Source: Paludibacteraceae bacterium
Lineage (GTDB): Bacteria > Bacteroidota > Bacteroidia > Bacteroidales > Paludibacteraceae
DNA: 16,187 bases
Direction: 5' to 3'
Assembly (NCBI GenBank): GCA_947445425.1
Contig: CANFFA010000010.1
Coordinates: 1 to 16,187, forward strand
A program made the translations under genes and the position numbers. Shown here piece by piece: positions 14,867 through 16,187 of this stretch; positions within the stretch are counted from its first letter, which is position 1, and each line of letters starts with the position of its first letter. The notes below the pieces were generated by a model. The model had not been told where the DNA came from, searched no databases, and saw nothing but the letters and a program-made list of their open reading frames with translations.

Positions 14867-15780
14867 TATTTTAATGATTTCAAATAATCATTGATTTGCG
14901 TAATTTCCTCTGCAGAAATCATCTTGGTATAAGATTTCATTAGTCCAGAAGAAAAACCATCTACTACATCCGCATCTGGATTCTCAATAGAATTCTTAAT
15001 GTAGGCTTCATCCGCATTTATTTGACGTTTGGCACCATTGGTCACTACGGCTCGCACAGAGCCAGCTAGGCCTTTAAAACTAGGCCCTACGACCTTAGAA
15101 CCATCCAAAGAGTGACAAGCTATACAGCCATTCTTTTCAAGAACTTTTAAACCCAAAGAAGTATCGGCTTTTTTAACAGGAAGCGCTGCTATCCATTTAT
15201 CATAATCAGATTGACTAACCACACGGATAACACTTAACATATAGGAGTGATTTAATCCGCAATAAACAGTACAGAAAATATCATAGTTACCAAGTTCACC
15301 GGCAGTAAACCAAGAATAATTATCTTTTTGAGGAACCATGTCTTCCTTAATTCTGAAAGCTGGTACTGAAAATCCGTGTAAAACATCTTTAGATTTCAAA
15401 TTAACCTTTACAGCTTTATTAATTGGAACGACTAAGGTATCAGATAATTTTTCACCAGGATATTCGAATTGAAATTTCCACATAGAACCTATTGCAGATA
15501 CTTCCATAGCATCTTTAGGAACACGACGCATCGGAAGATAACCTTCCCAGCCAATGTAAAACATGTACAATACAATAATCATTGGAACAGTAATCCAAGT
15601 AATCTCCAAGATCATATTGTCCTTCACCTGTACAGCAGGTTTACCTTTTGATTTATTGTATTTAATTACAAAATAAATCATTAATCCAGTCAGGACAATT
15701 AAGAAAAAAACAGAAATTCCTGTTATTATTAAAAAAGCAGTGTCAACCCCGTTGACAAAATTTGATGCTTTACTAAACAT
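14866..15780 (-). CDS. coxB: Cytochrome c oxidase subunit II with fused cytochrome c domain
   Basis: Accepts electrons at the CuA centre of a heme-copper oxidase; the fused cytochrome c domain marks the caa3-like form. Two membrane helices lie at about 14-40 and 58-80, anchoring a periplasmic cupredoxin domain. CuA ligands are H135 (VLHGFSVP), C170, C174, H178 and M181 in CTVYCGLNHSYM (170-181). The normally conserved Glu of CxExC is Val172 here. The C-terminal domain carries heme site CIACH (219-223), with M281 in SGLMKSY the likely axial ligand, and ends ISAEEITQINDYLKSL. The start at 15780 gives a short N-terminal tail with no cleavable signal. It lies 51 bp after the small subunit gene and overlaps cyoE by one base. 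Confidence 0.93.
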   Translation of the reverse strand: MFSKASNFVNGVDTAFLIITGISVFFLIVLTGLMIYFVIKYNKSKGKPAVQVKDNMILEITWITVPMIIVLYMFYIGWEGYLPMRRVPKDAMEVSAIGSMWKFQFEYPGEKLSDTLVVPINKAVKVNLKSKDVLHGFSVPAFRIKEDMVPQKDNYSWFTAGELGNYDIFCTVYCGLNHSYMLSVIRVVSQSDYDKWIAALPVKKADTSLGLKVLEKNGCIACHSLDGSKVVGPSFKGLAGSVRAVVTNGAKRQINADEAYIKNSIENPDADVVDGFSSGLMKSYTKMISAEEITQINDYLKSLK

Positions 15781-15831
15781 ATCAATATTTTTACTATTTA
15801 CTATTTACAATTAAAATTTCCAGCGAAAGTA

Positions 15832-16116
15832 TTATCTAAAAGCGTAATCAACAAAAGTGATGGCTACAATTAAAGCAAAGAGAAGATAAACACTTCCAAC
15901 TAAAATACGAAGCAAAAGGCTTTCATACTTTAGGTGCATAAAATTGAACATTACAATATAGGATTTTACACAAGCAATTAAAAGAGCCACAGTAAGTGTG
16001 AATTTACCCAATTCTAATGTTGCCACTAGAACTGTTAAAATTGTTAAGCTCAAAAGTATCAACAATATCTTAGATAAAAATTTATACTCAATGATATGTG
16101 TGGTATTATTAGCCAT
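15832..16116 (-). CDS. Cytochrome c oxidase subunit IV (COX4_pro-like small subunit)
   Basis: A 94-residue membrane protein with three hydrophobic segments (about 14-34, 38-57 and 68-90). The second ends in the family-typical MFNFMHLKYE (56-65), where helix II leads into a short basic loop. This is the layout of prokaryotic small subunit IV proteins of caa3/bo3-type oxidases, which help assemble the complex. It precedes coxB on the same strand and follows what seems to be the end of a subunit III gene. It has no catalytic residues, so assignment rests on length, topology, the HLKYE motif and context. The ATG at 16116 is the only good start. Confidence 0.82.
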   Translation of the reverse strand: MANNTTHIIEYKFLSKILLILLSLTILTVLVATLELGKFTLTVALLIACVKSYIVMFNFMHLKYESLLLRILVGSVYLLFALIVAITFVDYAFR

Positions 16117-16156
16117 AATTTTAATATAATAATTTATGAATGGTAAAACTAAGATT

Positions 16157-16187
16157 CTATAAATATAAGATAATCCAGAACCTAAGA
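16157..16187 (-). CDS. Possible 3' end of cytochrome c oxidase subunit III
   Basis: On the minus strand, one frame reads LRFWIILYL then TAG (stop at 16157-16159), 40 bp upstream of the small subunit gene. A short aromatic/hydrophobic tail of this kind resembles the last helix of heme-copper oxidase subunit III, and that gene commonly precedes subunit IV. Only about ten codons are visible, so the call is weak and depends mainly on context. Confidence 0.35.
   Translation of the reverse strand, partial: LRFWIILYL

Overview
This is an AT-rich chromosomal window from a member of the Bacteroidota. Four independent signs support that: a 3' fragment of the response regulator PorX; an arginine-pathway carbamoyltransferase of the N-succinylornithine type; start codons that mostly lack Shine-Dalgarno sequences; and several perfect copies of the Bacteroidota -7 promoter element TAnnTTTG. 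The lineage below phylum (Chitinophagales/Sphingobacteriales-like) cannot be settled from this sequence. Most of the window is ordinary housekeeping chromosome. I see no phage, plasmid, transposon, CRISPR array, tRNA or rRNA.

Layout. Positions 1-444 are the end of porX. 561-2415 hold two arginine genes on the + strand (argF' and argB) separated by a strong hairpin. 2408-4784 is a minus-strand acpP-fabF-rnc unit whose last gene overlaps the end of argB tail to tail. Divergent from acpP is purN (4936-5508), followed by ychF (5687-6787) behind a long AT-rich leader. A bidirectional terminator (6858-6892) closes ychF and the convergent ahcY (6962-8380, minus). ahcY and a short TatD-family hydrolase gene (8527-9162) diverge from a compact pair of opposed -7 elements. 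ctpA (9288-10895) encodes an exported S41 processing protease; two very strong hairpins follow it, and then a PnuC-type transporter gene (11095-11709).

The right-hand part is respiratory and envelope related. A di-heme cytochrome c peroxidase/MauG-type lipoprotein gene (11922-13022) is intact except for one in-frame TAA inside its signal peptide. A small exported Spy/CpxP-like helical protein (13248-13703, minus) follows. Last comes a minus-strand cytochrome oxidase operon: a probable tail of subunit III, a small COX4-type subunit, CoxB with a fused cytochrome c domain, and CyoE (heme O synthase). cyoE starts on the A of the coxB stop codon.

The most notable points are the nonsense codon in the peroxidase lipoprotein, the residue predicting succinylated arginine intermediates (Pro90 of ArgF'), a valine at the usually conserved glutamate of the CoxB CuA motif, the mirrored divergent promoter between ahcY and the TatD gene, the near-perfect 34-bp hairpin touching the ctpA stop codon, and the overlapping argB/rnc 3' ends. 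I did not find a convincing new multi-gene system.
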